From assembly GCF_016406085.1 (NCBI RefSeq), contig NZ_JAEHFJ010000010.1:1-64000 (forward strand): a stretch of 64,000 bases of DNA, given 5' to 3'. The notes below the pieces were generated by a model. It worked only from the letters and a program-made list of their open reading frames with translations. It ran no database searches and had not been told where the DNA came from. Made by a program: the position numbers and the translations under genes. This DNA is from Aureibaculum flavum (GTDB taxonomy: Bacteria; Bacteroidota; Bacteroidia; Flavobacteriales; Flavobacteriaceae). Positions 1-9,487 of this stretch are shown piece after piece (positions within the stretch are counted from its first letter, which is position 1; every line of letters begins with the position of its first letter).

Positions 1-879
1 AATGTTTTTATTACGAATATCTAGGTCTGTTATGGTATTAATATTTGCAGTTGGCACATAATCATCTAAAGGGCCAGCATCATAACCTAAATCAATTAAG
101 GCTTGTTCAAAATTATCGTCAGGTACGTAGGTTAATTGAGGCGGAATACAATCTACACTAAAACTTGTTTGTGTGTCAATGTTTGTCCAATTGCTTGTGC
201 TATAGGTTACATCGTCAACTTTAATACAGGTTAAATTTGGATTATTATTGGCATAAAATTGTGTAATAATAGTATTATTATCATTTTTTATATTAAGACT
301 TGCAAGTTCATTATCATTACAACGTAACCATTCTAACAAATTATTATTGGATAGGTTTAGACTAGTCAATGCCGCATTAGCAACAATTAACTTTTGAAGA
401 TTAATATTATTGGTTACATCTAGTGCTGTCAATAATGAATTGCCACATCTTAAATCTTCTAATGATATATTGTATGAAACATCTAAGGCGGTTATATCAT
501 TATAGTAACAATGTAATAATGTAAGTGCTGTATTATTTTTAACATTTAAATTGGTTAAGTTGTTGCTATAGCATTTTAATTCTTTTAAGGCTAAATTGTT
601 GCTGATGTCTAAATTGCTTAGTTGGTTATTAAAACATAGTAATTCTTCAAGAGCAACAAAATCTTCAATACCGGTTAAATCGCTAATGTTTTTTGATGAT
701 ACACTTAAAAATAATACCGTATTAATATTTGCAGTTGGCACATAATCATCTAAAGGACCTGAATCATACCCTAAATCAATTAAGGCTTGTTCAAAGTTAT
801 CGTCAGGGACATAGGTGGTTTGCGTAAACCCATAATAGGTAACTAATAGTAATAAAAAGGTAATGGTAAATTTCTTCAT
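1..879 (-). CDS. Leucine-rich-repeat surface protein (C-terminus outside window)
   Basis: Reading the minus strand from the ATG at 877-879 gives an uninterrupted frame to base 1, so the gene is truncated by the window edge (293 codons visible). The N-terminus (MKKFTITFLLLLVTYYGFTQ) is a signal peptide. The rest is short leucine-rich repeats of about 20 residues with a recurring L..L...NN.L..LD..N pattern, typical of flavobacterial LRR proteins that often end in a type IX sorting domain; that end is not visible here. The motif YVPDDNFEQALIDLGYD occurs twice, 228 residues apart, so a whole N-terminal module is duplicated. It lies 141 bases downstream of the LytTR regulator on the same strand. 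The function is unknown; adhesion or cell-surface binding is the usual guess for this class. Confidence 0.8.
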   Translation of the reverse strand, partial: MKKFTITFLLLLVTYYGFTQTTYVPDDNFEQALIDLGYDSGPLDDYVPTANINTVLFLSVSSKNISDLTGIEDFVALEELLCFNNQLSNLDISNNLALKELKCYSNNLTNLNVKNNTALTLLHCYYNDITALDVSYNISLEDLRCGNSLLTALDVTNNINLQKLIVANAALTSLNLSNNNLLEWLRCNDNELASLNIKNDNNTIITQFYANNNPNLTCIKVDDVTYSTSNWTNIDTQTSFSVDCIPPQLTYVPDDNFEQALIDLGYDAGPLDDYVPTANINTITDLDIRNKNI

Positions 880-946
880 AGCTTGCATGTTTTAGGTTGT
901 ATACATAAACAGACAAATGCATTCTGCTTAAGAACGCAATAAAACT

Positions 947-964
947 ACCCTTTACAATAAGGGT
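947..964 (-). terminator. Weak hairpin between regulator and LRR gene
   Basis: ACCCTT and AAGGGT form a six-base stem around a six-base loop. On the minus strand the stem is followed by AGTTTTATT. It could end the kinase-regulator transcript before the LRR gene. The stem is short, so the call is weak. Confidence 0.3.
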
Positions 965-1020
965 TGAAGATTTTATTTAGTAAATGCGATTGTTTTTTTA
1001 GTGAATGCGGGTAATTGTAG

Positions 1021-1710
1021 CTATGAGCGTTTTAATTTACGCATTACCTCTTTTTTTTGTGAAGCACTTAAAGGAATAGGTTCTGTTTTTAAAAAAAGCT
1101 TGTTGCTTTCTATACCCTCTATATGATTGATATTAACCCAATATGAACGGTGAGCTTGAACAAAAAGAGAACTATTCAGTTGCTCAGACATGTATTTTAG
1201 AGTGTGTGGTACTAAATACGATCTTGTTGTGGTATAAACATAGCAATAGTTATCAAAAGCTTTTAAATATAAAATACTATTTTGATTCACTTTATGTGTA
1301 CGACCATCGGATTTAAGAATTAAAAAACCGGCATTTTCTTCCTCGTAATTGTGCCAGGCTAGCTCAATATTACTTCGTAAGCTATGTTCAGTAAAGGGCT
1401 TTACAATATAGCCCAAAGGCTGTGTTGCTTTTACGCGTTCAATGGTTTCAAAATCAGTTTGTGAGGTAAGGTATAAATAGGGAATTTGTTGCTTATCTAG
1501 TTCAATAGCTAAATCTACACCGTCTTTATCGCCATCTAATTGAATATCTACAAGAATTAAATCGGGTTGTAATTGAGCTATATCTTTAAGGGCCGTAATT
1601 ACATCTTCAGCATCACCAACAACATTGTAACCTTGCTTTAACAAAGCAGTTTCAATTGTGGCTGCGATCAAAGGTTCATCTTCAACAATATATATACTTA
1701 TAAATTTCAA
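1021..1710 (-). CDS. LytTR-family response regulator
   Basis: A 229-residue protein with an N-terminal receiver domain (about residues 4-118) and a C-terminal LytTR DNA-binding domain (about 133-229). The receiver shows the acidic pair in YIVEDEP, the phospho-acceptor Asp in LILVDIQLDG near residue 54 and the conserved Lys in YIVKPF. The start appears to be TTG at 1708-1710: no in-frame ATG lies between it and an upstream stop, and the receiver domain begins at once. It is the cognate partner of the histidine kinase ending at 1817, 106 bases upstream on the same strand. Family knowledge says LytTR regulators bind direct repeats in target promoters. The target here is unknown; the adjacent LRR gene is a candidate. 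Confidence 0.9.
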   Translation of the reverse strand: MKFISIYIVEDEPLIAATIETALLKQGYNVVGDAEDVITALKDIAQLQPDLILVDIQLDGDKDGVDLAIELDKQQIPYLYLTSQTDFETIERVKATQPLGYIVKPFTEHSLRSNIELAWHNYEEENAGFLILKSDGRTHKVNQNSILYLKAFDNYCYVYTTTRSYLVPHTLKYMSEQLNSSLFVQAHRSYWVNINHIEGIESNKLFLKTEPIPLSASQKKEVMRKLKRS

Positions 1711-1816
1711 TATCGTTTTATTAGGTTTTGCAAACTACGTTAAAACTACTTGATATGAATTGAATATTTAGTAAATAACATGCTTTTTTTAGTAAACAAG
1801 AATATTTATTATGCAA

Positions 1817-3757
1817 TTATGATAATTGACTAAATTTATTAATATTTAATACCGCAACCGTACCCATACCTATAGTTGAATTATATTTTAATGTTGCTTT
1901 TAATTTTTTAGAAAGAGCTTTCATAAGCATAATACCAAATGAGCTACTTTTTATCTCTCCTTCAAAGCCTTTACCGTTGTCTCTTACTGTTAAAACCAAC
2001 TGATTGTTTGCTTTTGCAAAATTTATATTCAGTTTACTAAAACTATTAACTTCCTTAAAGGCATGTTTTAAGGTGTTAATAATAAGTTCGTTTAAAATAA
2101 GTCCAATTGGGGTTACCGTTTCTATATCTAAAACAATAGACTCTACATCTAATTCATAAGTAATGGTTTCTTTCTGAAATTGATGGCTATCAAAAATATC
2201 TTTTACCAAATCATTAATATATTCTTTAGTATCAATACCCACTAATTCTTCATTATTATACAATTTTTGATGTACAAGTACCATTGAACGAACTCTATTC
2301 TCTGCCTCTTTTATGGCTAATTTACCCTCTTTATCTTCCATGTTCTCAGATTGTAAATAAAGTAGCGATGATACAATTTGAAAACTATTTTTTACACGAT
2401 GGTGTACTTCTTTTAAAAGGGTGTTTTTTTCATCTAAGGCAACTTGTAACAATTTCTTTTGCTTTGCCAAAATAGTGTTGTTTTTCTTGTTTTTATATCC
2501 AAAAAATCCTAAAAGACAGGCTATAACCAAACCAGCAATAGCAAGCGTAAAATACAATCTGTTTTGTTGTTCTTTTTGTTCCGTCTCTACCTTTAATAAT
2601 TGAAGTTGTGTATCTTTTTTTTCAGTTTCATATTTTGCATTTAATTCAAGCATCTGATTCATTTTTTCTTTTCCTAAAATAGAATCATTAATTACCATGT
2701 AGGCAGTTTGATAGTTAAAAGCATTTTTAAATTTATTTTGTTTCTTATTTAATTTTATTAAATTTTCATAGATTCCTACCAATTCAGGTTTCATATCATT
2801 TTCTTTAGCAATAGTCATACTCTTTAAAAGGTATTCCTCTGCCTTATCATCTTGTTCTAAACTTAAATAGGTTTTACCAACGGTACTTAGACTAATGGCT
2901 ATATTTCTTTTCGAAGGCATATTCTCTCTAGCATTCAGAGCTTCGGAAAAGTATTCTAAGGCATTTTTGTAATCACCTTTTTCATAAAATAAATTTCCCA
3001 AATTTTCAGTTACTGAAGCAATTCCATCGCTATTGTTTTCTGATTTTGCGTAAGCTAAAGCTTCTAAGTAAAAATTTTCTGATTTCGGATAGTCTTTAAG
3101 TTCAGAATACGTATTTCCTAAACTTTCATAGGCCATAGAAAGACCAATTTTATCAATAATTGTTTCTTTAAAAAGTTGTATAGCATCTTCATATGCTTCA
3201 ATGGCTTCTTTATGTTTCCCCACCTTTCTTAATAAGTGACCGATGGCTTGAAGCTCGTAAGCTTCGCTGTTTTTATTTTTTCTTGATTTGTATATTTCAA
3301 GTAGCTTATAATGGGTTGCCAAACTCTCTGAAAAATTACCCATATTGGAATGAATAACGGCAATTTGAAAAAGACCATTTATTATTTTAGTACTGTCTTT
3401 GTGTATTCGAGCATAATCTATATATTTTTCTAAATACTCTAAACCTTCTTTATGATTCCCTTCTAATCTGTTTATGAATCCATAATAATAGTGAGATGAA
3501 GCAATACCTTTATCAAAACTAGCTTCTTTTGAATATGCAAATAAGGTGTCATTATACATACGTGCAGAATCAAGTTTAATTCTTGTAGTTGCATAATTCC
3601 AAATAATATTACCATAAACTTGTGACTTCAATTGTAACGAATCTGGATTTATTGTAATCAACAATTCTTTTAAACTGTCGTTCTTTTTTATATTTTGGCT
3701 GTATCCTAAATGAAATATAAAAAGATAAAGTACAAATAGCAGTAAATTTTTTTTCAT
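1817..3757 (-). CDS. TPR-containing sensor histidine kinase (HisKA_2 type)
   Basis: 646 residues. It has a signal peptide (ends near GYSQ), a series of tetratricopeptide repeats over about residues 85-345, a single membrane helix around 400-420 (LYFTLAIAGLVIACLLGFFG), a short coiled segment, then a kinase core. The phospho-acceptor His lies in EVHHRVKNSFQIV (about residue 451), which is the HisKA_2 form. An N-box (LNELIINTLKHAF) and a G-box (DNGKGFEG) follow, so the ATPase domain looks complete. The TPR region would be periplasmic and probably senses through protein contacts. It is transcribed with the LytTR regulator and is divergent from the DUF1080 gene starting at 4016. Confidence 0.92.
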   Translation of the reverse strand: MKKNLLLFVLYLFIFHLGYSQNIKKNDSLKELLITINPDSLQLKSQVYGNIIWNYATTRIKLDSARMYNDTLFAYSKEASFDKGIASSHYYYGFINRLEGNHKEGLEYLEKYIDYARIHKDSTKIINGLFQIAVIHSNMGNFSESLATHYKLLEIYKSRKNKNSEAYELQAIGHLLRKVGKHKEAIEAYEDAIQLFKETIIDKIGLSMAYESLGNTYSELKDYPKSENFYLEALAYAKSENNSDGIASVTENLGNLFYEKGDYKNALEYFSEALNARENMPSKRNIAISLSTVGKTYLSLEQDDKAEEYLLKSMTIAKENDMKPELVGIYENLIKLNKKQNKFKNAFNYQTAYMVINDSILGKEKMNQMLELNAKYETEKKDTQLQLLKVETEQKEQQNRLYFTLAIAGLVIACLLGFFGYKNKKNNTILAKQKKLLQVALDEKNTLLKEVHHRVKNSFQIVSSLLYLQSENMEDKEGKLAIKEAENRVRSMVLVHQKLYNNEELVGIDTKEYINDLVKDIFDSHQFQKETITYELDVESIVLDIETVTPIGLILNELIINTLKHAFKEVNSFSKLNINFAKANNQLVLTVRDNGKGFEGEIKSSSFGIMLMKALSKKLKATLKYNSTIGMGTVAVLNINKFSQLS

Positions 3758-4015
3758 AGAAGTAACTAAAGGCTTATTAGAAATCTAAGAACGCATTTCT
3801 TAATTAGAATACCAAAGTTTTAAATACCTAAAACAAATAATAAAATCAATATTTATAAATTGACTTCAATAAAAGTGAGAATAAGGAAAAAGCAGAAATA
3901 CCACGGAAATCCCATTCAATTGAGTGAATTAATCATGTATTTGCATAAATTATCCATACTAAATTGTAAGATTATGGCTACTTTTATACCATATAAAATA
4001 AAAATATTTATCATT

Positions 4016-5392
4016 ATGAGCAAGAATGCACACATTCTAAAATTAGCTTTATTTTTAGTTGTAGCCGTTGGATTAACTAATTGTAAAAAAACAGAAGTAG
4101 ATGATACCCCTTGGGTAGAAATTTTCGATGGAAAAACCTTAGATGGTTGGTCTATAATTGGAGGAAAAGCCACTTATGACGTTGAAAACAATTCAATTGT
4201 AGGTAGAACTGTTAGAAATACGCCAAATACCTTTTTAAGGTCTGATAAAATGTATGGCGATTTTATACTTGAATTAGATTATAAGGTAGATTCAACCATG
4301 AATTCGGGAATTCAGATAAGATCTAATAGCTTTCCTAATTATAGAGATGGTCGTGTACATGGTTATCAAATTGAAATTGATCCTTCTGAAAGAGCATGGA
4401 GTGCAGGAATTTATGATGAAAGTAGACGCGGTTGGTTAAACCCTATGACAGATAATCCGGAAGCTCAAAAAGCATTCAAGCAAAATGATTGGAACCATTA
4501 TAGAATAGAAGCTATAGGAGATACCATTAAAACATGGATCAATGAAATTCCTGCGGCATACTTAATAGACGACAAAACGGCTTCTGGCTTTATTGGACTT
4601 CAAGTACATAGCATACATGAAGATAAAGCCGAAGGCACAGAAATTATTTGGAAAAATGTAAAAATACTTACAGATAGTTTACAAAAATATTCAAAAAAAT
4701 CACCTTTAACACCGATCATAACAAAAAATCAATTGACAATAGACGAAGCTAAAAATGGTTGGAAATTACTTTGGGATGGTACATCAACTAAAGGATGGAG
4801 AGGTGCTAAACTTGATAAGTTTCCTGAAAATGGATGGGAAATAACAGATGGCATTCTTACTGTTTTACCTTCTGGCGGTGCAGAATCTGCTGCTGGTGGT
4901 GATATTGTTACGGATGATTTATATGGCAATTTTGAACTTAAAGTTGACTTTAAACTAACTCCAGGTGCAAATAGTGGCATAAAATATTATGTAGATACAA
5001 ATATTAATAAAGGAGCAGGATCTTCTATCGGGTTAGAATATCAGATTCTTGATGATGATTTACATCCTGATGCTAAATTAGGTAATCATGATGGTAGTAG
5101 AACAGTAAGTTCTTTATATGATTTAATTCAAGCAGATGTTAATAAACCAATTCATCCAATTGGGGAATGGAACACAGCACACATCATTTCTAAAGACAAT
5201 CATGTAGAACATTGGCTTAATGATGTAAAAGTATTAGAATATGAACGTGGTAGTGATGACTTTTTAAAATTAGTATCCGAAAGTAAATATGTAAAATGGC
5301 CTAAATTCGGATTATTAGAAAAAGGGCAAATTTTATTACAAGATCACGGTGATAGAGTATCATTTAAAAATATAAAAATCAAATCAAACTAA
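4016..5392 (+). CDS. Tandem DUF1080 (3-keto-disaccharide hydrolase-type) lipoprotein
   Basis: 458 residues from the ATG at 4016. That start gives a lipoprotein signal (LFLVVAVGLTNC, Cys acylated), whereas the longer upstream reading adds an unlikely basic extension. Two DUF1080/PF06439 LamG-like domains are visible: about residues 33-215 (WVEIFDGKTLDGW... SGIQIRSN) and 235-455 (WKLLWDGTSTKGW... SGIKYYVD). Members of this family hydrolyse glycosides oxidised at C3 or bind glycans; the double-domain form is less common than the single. The two Gfo/Idh/MocA genes that follow at 10 and 25 bases suggest one operon that oxidises a sugar at C3 and then cleaves the weakened glycosidic bond in the periplasm. 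The substrate is not determined by sequence. Confidence 0.85.
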   Translation: MSKNAHILKLALFLVVAVGLTNCKKTEVDDTPWVEIFDGKTLDGWSIIGGKATYDVENNSIVGRTVRNTPNTFLRSDKMYGDFILELDYKVDSTMNSGIQIRSNSFPNYRDGRVHGYQIEIDPSERAWSAGIYDESRRGWLNPMTDNPEAQKAFKQNDWNHYRIEAIGDTIKTWINEIPAAYLIDDKTASGFIGLQVHSIHEDKAEGTEIIWKNVKILTDSLQKYSKKSPLTPIITKNQLTIDEAKNGWKLLWDGTSTKGWRGAKLDKFPENGWEITDGILTVLPSGGAESAAGGDIVTDDLYGNFELKVDFKLTPGANSGIKYYVDTNINKGAGSSIGLEYQILDDDLHPDAKLGNHDGSRTVSSLYDLIQADVNKPIHPIGEWNTAHIISKDNHVEHWLNDVKVLEYERGSDDFLKLVSESKYVKWPKFGLLEKGQILLQDHGDRVSFKNIKIKSN

Positions 5393-5402
5393 ACCCAACA
5401 AT

Positions 5403-6746
5403 ATGTCAAGTAGAAGAAATTTCATAAAAAAAGCTGCGGTAGGTTCGGCAGGTATTGCACTAACAAGTAACTTAAATGCAATGAGTGCAAAAAGCTATTC
5501 CAAAATAATAGGGTCAAATGATCGCATTCATATTGCTATTCAGGGTTTAGGTAGAAGATACCAAGCTTATTTAGGTGCTATTGCAGCAAAAGATAGTAAT
5601 GTAGAATTGCATTATTTATGTGATGTAATGAAAAGTCAACGAGACAAAGCTTCTGAAGTAGTATCAAAAGTTTTAAAGAATAAATTTAAATTAGAAAATG
5701 ATATTCGTAAGATAATTGATGATAAAGATATTGATGCCATTTTTATGGCAACTCCAGACCATTGGCATGCCCCAGGTGCATGTATGGCTATGCAAGCGGG
5801 TAAACATGTATATTTAGAAAAACCATGTAGTCATAATCCAAAAGAAGGTGAATTATTAGTTGCCTATCAACAGAAATATAATAAAATGGTTCAAATGGGG
5901 AACCAACAGCGTTCTTCATTACAATCTCAAGAAATTATTAATGATATTCACAATGGTATTATAGGTGATGTTTTTGAAGCTACAGCATTTTATACTAGTA
6001 GTAGAGGGCGAGTTCCAAATCAAGAAAAAGCAAATCCACCGGAAGGTTTAGATTGGGAACTTTTTCAAGGTCCGGCTCCTAGAAGAGATTATACACATGA
6101 TACTTGGAATTACAATTGGCATTGGTATGGATGGGATTATGGTACTGCAGAAATGGGAAATAATGCCACACATGAATTAGATATTGCTCGTTGGGCATTA
6201 GATGTTAAGTATCCTGAAAGTGTATCTGTGAATGCAGGTAAATTTCATTATAAAGATGATGGTTGGGAAATGTATGATACTATGGAAGCTCAATTTAAAT
6301 TTTCTGGTAACCGAACCATTAAATGGGATGGACAAAGTAGAAATGGATATCGAAAATTTGGAGCAGGTAGAGGTACCATCATATATGGTTCTAAAGGTTG
6401 TGTTTTTATAGACAGAGATGGTTATAAATTATACAACAATAAAGGAGAAGTAACAAAAGAGAATATTGTTAAAGGTATCGAATCTGGTAACAGCCTAGGT
6501 GGCGGTGGAAAACTTTCTACCTTCCATACTTTAAACTTTTTTGATGCTATTAGAGGAAAAGCACCACTCACCTCACCTATTGAACAAGGTGTAATTAGTC
6601 AAATGTTAACACACTATGCAAATATTTCATCAAGAATAGATAATGGATTTGAAGTTGATGAAACTACAGGAAGAATATACAATAGAGAAGCCATGAAATT
6701 ATGGTCAAGAACGTATGAGCCAGGTTGGGAAATTAAATCCATTTAG
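5403..6746 (+). CDS. Tat-exported Gfo/Idh/MocA oxidoreductase
   Basis: 447 residues. The N-terminus MSSRRNFIKKAAVGSAG is a twin-arginine signal with a hydrophobic stretch, so the protein is exported folded with its cofactor. A Rossmann fold follows (IHIAIQGLGRRYQAYLGAI), then the family hallmark YLEKPCSHN containing the EKP motif, and a C-terminal substrate domain with many Trp and His residues. It is second in the three-gene operon with the DUF1080 lipoprotein. The likely role, by analogy with Bacteroides 3-keto-glycan pathways, is NAD(P)-dependent redox chemistry at C3 of a glycoside. Substrate unknown. Confidence 0.88.
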   Translation: MSSRRNFIKKAAVGSAGIALTSNLNAMSAKSYSKIIGSNDRIHIAIQGLGRRYQAYLGAIAAKDSNVELHYLCDVMKSQRDKASEVVSKVLKNKFKLENDIRKIIDDKDIDAIFMATPDHWHAPGACMAMQAGKHVYLEKPCSHNPKEGELLVAYQQKYNKMVQMGNQQRSSLQSQEIINDIHNGIIGDVFEATAFYTSSRGRVPNQEKANPPEGLDWELFQGPAPRRDYTHDTWNYNWHWYGWDYGTAEMGNNATHELDIARWALDVKYPESVSVNAGKFHYKDDGWEMYDTMEAQFKFSGNRTIKWDGQSRNGYRKFGAGRGTIIYGSKGCVFIDRDGYKLYNNKGEVTKENIVKGIESGNSLGGGGKLSTFHTLNFFDAIRGKAPLTSPIEQGVISQMLTHYANISSRIDNGFEVDETTGRIYNREAMKLWSRTYEPGWEIKSI

Positions 6747-6771
6747 ATACATGCTATTTTAATTTTTAATT

Positions 6772-7971
6772 ATGGATAGAAGGAAGTTTATAAAAAAAAG
6801 CGGAACAGTTTCCGCAGTTTTATTAGGAACATCAAGTATTTTAGCCGGTGTTAGTTATGGTTTAACCAATGATAAAAACATAAACATTGCTATTATTGGC
6901 ACTGGCGATCGTGGTAAAGGATTAATGCCCTTATTAAACAGTATAGAAAATGTTACCCTCTATGCATGTTGCGATATTATACCATTTCGCTTAGAAGAAG
7001 GTTTAAAGCGGGCAGGTAAAAATGTAAAAGGCTATTCTGATTACAAAGAACTTTTGAAAGATAAAGCGATTGATGCTGTAATTGTTTCTGCTACTTTTAG
7101 CATGCATGACGAAATAGCAAAGGCCGCTGTTAAGGCAAATAAGCATGTATATTGTGAAAAAACATTAGCAAAAGGATATGATGGAATTATTGATTTATTA
7201 AATAGTACTAAATCTTCTTCTAAAATATTTCAATCTGGACATCAATATCACTGTTCAAAATTATATGAACATATTGTGGACCTCATAAAAAATGGAAAAG
7301 TAGGAAAAATTGCCGCTTTTGAATGTCAATGGAATAGAAATGGAAACTGGAGAAGAAAAGTTGATAATCCTGAAATGGAACGCATTATAAATTGGCGAAT
7401 GTACAAAGAATATTCAGGTGGTCTTATCGCTGAATTATGTTCGCACCAAATAGACTTTGTGAATTGGGTTTTAGAAGCCACTCCTGAAAAAGTAATGGGA
7501 ACTGGTGGGGTAGATTATTGGAAAGATGGTCGTGAAACGTATGATAATGTTCATTTAATTTATAGCTATCCCAATGGTGTTAATGCTAAATTCTCTTGTT
7601 TAACAAGCAATGCAAATGAAGGGTATCAAATAAAAATTATGGGCGATAAAGGCACCATTTTACTTGATTATGATAAAGCAACTTTTTACCCTGAAGGAAA
7701 AACAAAAGCAGTACAACAAGATGTTGATGGCGTTTCAGGGGCTACTGCAAAAGCAAAATATGGCTATGGTGTCCCAATTAACATTGAACATGAAGAGCCT
7801 ACAAAGCAAGCCATGATAGATTTCAGAGACAATATTTTAAATAATACAATGCCAAAATCGAATGTAATATCAGGAGCAAAAGCTGCTATTTGCGTACAGA
7901 TGGGCTTAGATGCCATGTACAATGAAACAATTGTACATTGGGATCCTAAATTTAACAATTTGGGTAATTAA
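6772..7971 (+). CDS. Tat-exported Gfo/Idh/MocA oxidoreductase (second)
   Basis: 399 residues, starting MDRRKFIKKSGTVSAVLLG, again a twin-arginine signal. The Rossmann fold (INIAIIGTGDRGKGL) and the EK-type motif in HVYCEKTLAKG place it in the Gfo/Idh/MocA family, where the usual Pro of EKP is Thr. It is clearly diverged from the preceding oxidoreductase, so the pair probably carries out two different steps (oxidation and reduction, or two substrates), as in other DUF1080-linked operons. It closes the operon: a strong terminator lies 35 bases after the stop codon. Confidence 0.88.
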   Translation: MDRRKFIKKSGTVSAVLLGTSSILAGVSYGLTNDKNINIAIIGTGDRGKGLMPLLNSIENVTLYACCDIIPFRLEEGLKRAGKNVKGYSDYKELLKDKAIDAVIVSATFSMHDEIAKAAVKANKHVYCEKTLAKGYDGIIDLLNSTKSSSKIFQSGHQYHCSKLYEHIVDLIKNGKVGKIAAFECQWNRNGNWRRKVDNPEMERIINWRMYKEYSGGLIAELCSHQIDFVNWVLEATPEKVMGTGGVDYWKDGRETYDNVHLIYSYPNGVNAKFSCLTSNANEGYQIKIMGDKGTILLDYDKATFYPEGKTKAVQQDVDGVSGATAKAKYGYGVPINIEHEEPTKQAMIDFRDNILNNTMPKSNVISGAKAAICVQMGLDAMYNETIVHWDPKFNNLGN

Positions 7972-8006
7972 AAATACGTTAACGGTATAACAATCATCCA
8001 ATTTTT

Positions 8007-8050
8007 GACAAGGTGTTTAAAATTAAAATACATAAACACCTTGTCTTTTT
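8007..8050 (+). terminator. Rho-independent terminator of the 3-keto-glycoside operon
   Basis: GACAAGGTGTTTA (8007-8019) and TAAACACCTTGTC (8033-8045) form a perfect 13-base stem with a 13-base AT-rich loop, followed by a T run on the plus strand. It also separates this operon from the minus-strand GntR gene. Confidence 0.9.
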
Positions 8051-8209
8051 ATTTATATCTATTTTTAGTTTTAATTGTAAAGTTTAGGTGGAGAAAGCAG
8101 ATGTCGGTAACCTGAACATTCCATAGACTTAACCCAGCACTACCCAATTAAAAGAACCATCATCAAACGTAAAAGCTAACATTTAAGTTACTAATTTTTT
8201 CAGATTTCT

Positions 8210-9250
8210 TTACACCGATTCACGATCAATAAAATTAAAAGGATTTTTAATTTTTCCTTTTTTTCTATTAAGAATCATATCTGCCGCTGTCTCACCCATC
8301 ACCTTAAAATCAGTTGAAATACACGTTATGTTTAACAATTCTTTTAAAGGAGTATCATTATATGAAATAACACCAATATCTTTTCCTAATTCAAATTCAT
8401 CTTCTCTAATTCGATGCACTAGATTAACTAAATCAGATTCTTCAATTGTGATGAATAAATCACCTTTTTTGAGAATAATATCATCAAATATTTCATTTAT
8501 AATTTCGAATTCAAGTTTATTTTCTACACAAAACTTCCTAAATCCATGCAAAATCCTTCTTGGATAGGGATATAACGTATTATTGGGATAGGCTAAAAAC
8601 ATTTTTTTATACCTAGAAATTTTAATAATACCATCATTTAATGCATTATAAATGTCATTTTCAAAATCCTGATAAATAATGTCTGCATCAATATTTGATT
8701 TTTGATTATCTAAAAGTAAAAGTTTTCCCTTTGGTATTTTTTTTATTACATCTTCAGTCGACTTTGTAAAACTAACATGTTTTAATTCTTCGGTCTTAAA
8801 ATGAGGCATTATTACAAAATAATCATAGGCATTAATATTTTTTTCCATTAAATTTAAAAATAGCGTTTCATCACAATGATAAATATATAAATCGATATGT
8901 GAAGTACTCCCCATTTTATTTAAAAACGAATTATATATCTTCATTTTATAAGTACTTAATTTATTTATTAAAAAAAGTATATTTACTTTAGAGATTAATT
9001 TAGTTCTGGTAACATAATATCCTTTGCCTCTAATTGAAGTAATAATTTTTCGTTCCTTTAGTACATTATATGCTTTTTCTACAGTATCTCTTGACAGATA
9101 AAACTCTTCGCTGAACATGTTAATAGATGGTATTTTATCATCCATTTTTAAATTACCATTTGAAATATTATAAATAATAGAATCTACAATTTGTTTGTAC
9201 TTCGGTTTTCTTGAATTTTCATCTATTTTAATTAGGTTTTGTATTTTCAT
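8210..9250 (-). CDS. GntR-family regulator with sugar-binding sensor domain (FucR-like)
   Basis: 346 residues. Residues 1-78 are a GntR winged helix (KYKQIVDSIIYNISNG, then SRDTVEKAYNVL and GKGYYV). The rest resembles a periplasmic-binding-protein/LacI sensor fold (VNILFLI... ISTDFKVMGETAADMIL), a combination found in AraR- and FucR-type regulators rather than in FadR-type GntR proteins. Bacteroides uses a regulator of this architecture (FucR) for L-fucose control; that match is from family knowledge and gene context, not a measured identity. It is divergent from PUL 1 across a 237-base gap and probably controls it. Ligand candidates are L-fucose, L-rhamnose or L-arabinose. Confidence 0.85.
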   Translation of the reverse strand: MKIQNLIKIDENSRKPKYKQIVDSIIYNISNGNLKMDDKIPSINMFSEEFYLSRDTVEKAYNVLKERKIITSIRGKGYYVTRTKLISKVNILFLINKLSTYKMKIYNSFLNKMGSTSHIDLYIYHCDETLFLNLMEKNINAYDYFVIMPHFKTEELKHVSFTKSTEDVIKKIPKGKLLLLDNQKSNIDADIIYQDFENDIYNALNDGIIKISRYKKMFLAYPNNTLYPYPRRILHGFRKFCVENKLEFEIINEIFDDIILKKGDLFITIEESDLVNLVHRIREDEFELGKDIGVISYNDTPLKELLNITCISTDFKVMGETAADMILNRKKGKIKNPFNFIDRESV

Positions 9251-9356
9251 AAAACACTTACTTTCAAATATTTAACAATCTATTAATCAATAATATGATT
9301 ATTTTACTTCTATGTCAAATCTAGATAAAAAAATCAACAATTTATAATTTTAACAT

Positions 9357-9382
9357 ACTACAGTACAGTGCAGGACGGTGCT
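9357..9382. promoter_or_regulatory. GC-richer candidate operator in the GntR/SusC gap
   Basis: A block near 9357-9382 reading CTACAGTACAGTG then CAGGACGGTGC stands out from very AT-rich flanks between the divergent GntR and SusC genes. It contains overlapping ACAGT and GTGC repeats. Position and composition suggest a binding site for the GntR regulator; no second copy was noticed upstream of the other fucose genes. Confidence 0.3.
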
Positions 9383-9487
9383 TTTTAACCTTTGATATAT
9401 CTTTAATAAATAATCGAAAATTCTATTAGATAAAAACAAAACGTTAAGATTATTTTCGATTCACTCAATATAACTAAACTATTATTT

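Noticed and set aside
28-820. CRISPR-like or mobile repeat in the first kilobase
   Set aside because: The repeats are in-frame coding repeats of an LRR protein separated by 684 bases, not short regularly spaced repeats.
3860-4015. Longer N-terminus for the DUF1080 lipoprotein
   Set aside because: The extension is basic and irregular and would bury the lipoprotein signal that begins properly at the ATG at 4016.
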